Shown here piece after piece: positions 60,617 through 64,000 of a stretch of DNA of 64,000 nucleotides. A program made the translations under genes and the position numbers. The DNA comes from Erwinia_E haradaeae_E (lineage in GTDB: Bacteria; Pseudomonadota; Gammaproteobacteria; Enterobacterales; Enterobacteriaceae): positions 868,001 through 932,000 of the forward strand of contig NZ_LR217737.1 in assembly GCF_900699015.1 (NCBI RefSeq). The letters run 5' to 3'. Below the pieces are notes generated by a model that was not told the origin of the DNA, searched no databases, and saw nothing but the letters and a program-made list of their open reading frames with translations. The first letter of the stretch is position 1. Every line of letters begins with the position of its first letter.

Positions 60617-60853
60617 CTAAATTTTAGGATGATGTGTAAGTAAATCATCTAACACTTCCTCAATACCTTTTTTATCAATGATACGCATACCTTGAACAGA
60701 TATTCGTAGTTTAACAAATCGTTTTTCACTCTGAACCCAAAAACGATGAGAATGAAGATTAGGAAAAAAACGTCGCTTTGTTGCATTCATTGCATGAGAC
60801 CGATTATTCCCTGTCATAGGACGCTTACCCGTAACTTGACAAATCTGTGACAT
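60617..60853 (-). CDS. rpmB: ribosomal protein bL28
   Basis: 78-residue large-subunit protein, same length as in E. coli. The start at 60853 gives MSQICQVTGKRPMTGNNRSH; an upstream in-frame start would add 22 non-homologous residues. NATKRRFFPNLHSHRFWV and GMRIIDKKGIEEVL are conserved. First gene of rpmB-rpmG. GGAG lies 8 nt upstream. Confidence 0.97.
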   Translation of the reverse strand: MSQICQVTGKRPMTGNNRSHAMNATKRRFFPNLHSHRFWVQSEKRFVKLRISVQGMRIIDKKGIEEVLDDLLTHHPKI

Positions 60854-61612
60854 ATAAAATCTCCAAACATAAAATTGTGTTATAAATACTGAAAATAATG
60901 GATAATCAACACTTAACATCTAAATTTTAACACAATATACCATCTTCTCCAGTCAATCTTTTAACTAACCAGGAACTAAATTCTTGAATAACTACTAAAA
61001 AATTCTTTTTTTATCTAAACTATTTTACCATGTTTCCTCAATACTTGAATTATAATTCAACCTAACTATTCACCGTTAACAATAATTTTATTTATCTATT
61101 ACTAAATAATTAATAATTCGTCTATACCCCAATGGTTAGATCACACTAATATTTAATACATGAACATCTGATATATTGTAGATACTATCAAAAACCTTAT
61201 CTATTGATTAACACATCTATAAGATTGTATTTTGATCTTCTATCTTTATGTTTAGATAAAGAACTTGATTAATTATTAAACATCTATATTATTTCGATGA
61301 TCACTTAGTCTATTTACATAAAAATAATTCATAAAAACAACATTACAATCTCAAGACTAACGATAACTAATAGACAGCGTGTATCTCCTAATAATCTGAT
61401 CAGCTATCAACTATAAATATCTGATATCATCTTCAGTTACCACTATTACTCATAAAGATAAAATGTAGTAGTTTAGTCTATTATCAGATTCTAAAAATTT
61501 TATATAATACTATATGAATTAGTATTTTATTAATAAAAAGGCTCCTGACATCAACAATATAAATATCTACCATAATATTTACATCATACAGGTCTACTCA
61601 CATACAATATTT
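60854..61612. other. gene-free stretch, possible tRNA relic
   Basis: About 0.76 kb upstream of rpmB. At 61117-61145 CGTCTATACCCCAATGGTTAGATCAC-like sequence resembles a tRNA acceptor/D-arm, but no anticodon stem or T-arm follows. Otherwise featureless. Confidence 0.4.
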
Positions 61613-62611
61613 TCAATAAATTAAACCAATAGCACTGTAGACTTTTTGTAATGTTTTAAAAGCTTTATCCTGCGCCTTTTGTGCACCTTCTAAAATTACC
61701 TTTTCTAGAAAAGCTTCATCATTTCGGTAATGAAAGTATGAATTCTGTAACTCTATTAAGACCTCATACAATCTATCTGAAACAATATCTTTTAAATCCC
61801 TATACATTTTTCCAGAAAACTCTATCTCTAAAACGTGTACTGGAGTATTACTTATCACTGATAAAATATTTAGGAGATTTGAAATACCTGGTTTCTTTTT
61901 TAAATCATAACGAATAACAGGAGGCCTCTCATTATCAGTTAATGATTTTTTAATTTTTGTAAATAATGATTGCTTATCTTCCAATAAACTAATAATGTTA
62001 TTACGATTATCATCAGATTTAGACATTTTTTTAGTTGGCTCTAACAAAGACATAATACGACCACCAGACTGAAGAATATATGGCTCTGGTAATGTAAATA
62101 TATTACCATATTGCGCATTAAAACGTAAAACCAGATTACGAGTCAACTCTAAATGCTGTTTTTGATCTTCACCAACTGGAACTTTATTAGTCTGATACAA
62201 AAGAATATCTGCTGCCATTAAGACTGGATAGCTAAAACAACCAGCATTAATATTGTTTTTATGACTAACTAGTTTATCCTTAAACTGTGTCATACGCTTC
62301 AGTTCACCGAAGTAAGAATGACAACTAAGAATCCAGCCTAATTGCGTATGCGCAGGTACCTGTGATTGCAGGAAAATAATACTTTTCTTAGGATCGACAC
62401 CACAAGCTAAATAGAGTGCTATAGTATCCAATACAAATTTACGTAAAGAACTAGGATCCTGTCGAACAGTTATTGCATGTAAATCAACAATACAATAAAT
62501 ACACTCATGCGTATCCTGCATTTTTACCCACTGGGATATTGCACCAATATAATTCCCAATAGTTAACTCACCTGATGGTTGAGCACCACTAAATACAATT
62601 GATTTGTTCAT
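61613..62611 (-). CDS. trpS: TrpS, tryptophanyl-tRNA synthetase
   Basis: Class I synthetase charging tRNA-Trp, 332 residues (E. coli 334). The HIGH-equivalent is TIGNYIG (about 17-23), KMSKSDD is intact (about 195), and DLHAITVRQDP, YPVLMAADILLYQT and PVGEDQKQHLELTR match. It is a monocistron here; in E. coli trpS ends the dam operon, which is not present. Confidence 0.96.
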   Translation of the reverse strand: MNKSIVFSGAQPSGELTIGNYIGAISQWVKMQDTHECIYCIVDLHAITVRQDPSSLRKFVLDTIALYLACGVDPKKSIIFLQSQVPAHTQLGWILSCHSYFGELKRMTQFKDKLVSHKNNINAGCFSYPVLMAADILLYQTNKVPVGEDQKQHLELTRNLVLRFNAQYGNIFTLPEPYILQSGGRIMSLLEPTKKMSKSDDNRNNIISLLEDKQSLFTKIKKSLTDNERPPVIRYDLKKKPGISNLLNILSVISNTPVHVLEIEFSGKMYRDLKDIVSDRLYEVLIELQNSYFHYRNDEAFLEKVILEGAQKAQDKAFKTLQKVYSAIGLIY

Positions 62612-63261
62612 TTCTCTTATCTAATCAAGAAGAATCGATAACTACGAAAAACTTATGTAACATCCTAAGATAACGCTTATTATATATTAGATATTCAGTA
62701 ATTATCCAGAATTCTACTACTAATAATAATATTATTATGATATTAATAAAACTATAATTAGCCTATCTGCTAAAACATGCTATATATAATACATAGAACA
62801 TAACAACAACCTAAAAACTAAGCGTCTATATACTATTTAGTCTGTGAAAAACAAACTTAATCAAAATCCTAATAAAAACATTAAGATTAAAATAAATTAA
62901 AAAATAATAATATATATCTTTTCATATACAAAACATATTCTATATGCATAGAACACTACATTAAATTAATTTGATTCAACCAATTAATCATTCAAATATA
63001 AATGAAATATATAATACCAAGCATATATTTTAATATTCACCAACATACCACCTAAAAAGTTATAATGATTAGCTCACCTTAGACAGATTAAATAATATAA
63101 ATAAAATAATAAACCTTATTATCTAAGATTGTTAATCTATACTAAAATAATATGCATTATTAATCAGACTCTATTTTTTCTATTAGAAGTTTAGTTTACG
63201 AAGACGAAATAATCAGTTACTATCAGATCTTGGTATTTTAAAAGGTATGATAAGTCTTACT
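62612..63261. other. gene-free stretch between trpS and metG
   Basis: About 0.65 kb between divergent genes. No clear promoter pair or gene remnant is recognised. Confidence 0.5.
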
Positions 63262-64000
63262 ATGATCCTAATCTCGAAAAAAATATTAGTAACATGCGCT
63301 TTACCGTATGCGAATGGTTCGATCCATCTCGGCCACATGCTTGAACATATACAAGCAGATATCTGGGTTCGTTTCCAAAAACTACAAGGTAATCAAGTGT
63401 ATTTTATTTGTGCTGATGATGCACATGGTACACCCATCATGCTCAAAGCTAAAGAAATAGGAATAGAACCAGAAAAAATGATTGAACAACTCAATCAAGA
63501 GCATAAGGATGATTTTTCTGGTTTTTATATTAACCACGACCATTACGATTCTACTCACAGCAAGGAAAATCGTGAATTCTCTGAAATGATTTTTTTGCGC
63601 TTGAAAGAACGTGGATTTATTGTTACTCGTACTATTTCTCAGCTTTACGATGAAAAAATTAAAATGTTTTTACCTGACCGATTTGTCCAAGGTACTTGTC
63701 CTCATTGTAAATCAATAAATCAATATGGAGATCATTGTACAGTATGCTCATCAATCTATACAGCAACCGAATTACTTGATGTAAAATCAGTACTTTCTGG
63801 TACAACACCTATTCTTCGTGAATCTAAACACTTTTTTTTTGATTTACCACAGTTTGCGACTCTGCTAAAAAGTTGGACTAGTTCTGGCACACTACAAGAT
63901 GAAGTATTGAATAAACTAATAGAATGGTTTCAATCTGGATTAAAACAGTGGGACATATCACGTGATCAACCATATTTTGGTTTTGAAATACCTAACGAAC
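63262..64000 (+). CDS. metG: MetG, methionyl-tRNA synthetase (5' part)
   Basis: The first 246 codons of class I methionyl-tRNA synthetase, cut by the window edge. [20 protein letters not shown] aligns with E. coli [20 protein letters not shown], so I favour the ATG at 63262. An in-frame ATG 15 nt upstream sits right against AAAGG and is the alternative. The HIGH box reads HLGH, and the zinc knuckle [17 protein letters not shown] is complete. The frame is open to the edge. Confidence 0.95.
   Translation, partial: [246 protein letters not shown]

Overview
This 64 kb window is AT-rich (about 25-30% G+C by eye, intergenic stretches often far lower). Nearly every protein aligns end to end, from memory, with an Escherichia coli orthologue, usually in the ancestral enterobacterial micro-order (lolC-lolD-lolE, decR-mdlA-mdlB, cyoABCDE-yajR, ycaR-kdsB, hldD-waaF-waaC, ratB-ratA/smpB-ssrA, alaS-csrA, lptF-lptG, rpmB-rpmG). 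About 40% of the window is non-coding and holds eroded, stop-filled sequence. No insertion sequence, prophage, rRNA operon or CRISPR array is visible. This is the profile of a host-restricted, genome-reduced gammaproteobacterial (Enterobacterales) endosymbiont, probably of an insect. A Blochmannia-like ant symbiont is one possibility, but the species cannot be fixed from sequence alone.

Layout. 0.3-3.5 kb: the LolCDE lipoprotein exporter (- strand). 4.4-4.9 kb: cspC with a broken yobF in its leader and a terminator. 4.9-7.9 kb: a 3 kb gene desert. 7.9-9.2 kb: sstT. 9.7-14.7 kb: mdlB, mdlA and the Lrp-family regulator decR (- strand), divergent from a DMT-family permease; the intergenic region holds nested palindromes that look like an operator. 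16-17.3 kb: brnQ. 18.2-24.6 kb: the cytochrome bo3 oxidase operon, heme O synthase and yajR. 25.5-30.7 kb: mdh, ycaR-kdsB (ending in a perfect 40-bp palindrome), a small zinc-finger protein, a suhB with lost catalytic residues, and queC. 31.9-37.6 kb: degP and the LPS inner-core operon hldD-waaF-waaC plus a GT4 glycosyltransferase. 39.1-44.4 kb: tRNA-Lys, tRNA-Val, purU, tmRNA, smpB and divergent ratAB. 46-52.5 kb: prfC, alaS, csrA. 53.7-55.9 kb: lptF-lptG. 58.4-64 kb: holB, rpmG, rpmB, trpS and the 5' part of metG, cut by the window edge.

Together the genes describe a cell that still builds a Gram-negative envelope (CMP-Kdo, ADP-heptose, inner core, Lpt and Lol export, DegP quality control), respires aerobically through Cyo, imports serine/threonine and branched-chain amino acids, and keeps translation, ribosome rescue and a few regulators (CsrA, DecR, CspC). 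I saw no clearly novel multi-gene system. The most interesting points are the likely DecR operator, the catalytically degraded SuhB, the palindrome fused to the end of kdsB, and the yobF relic in the cspC leader.
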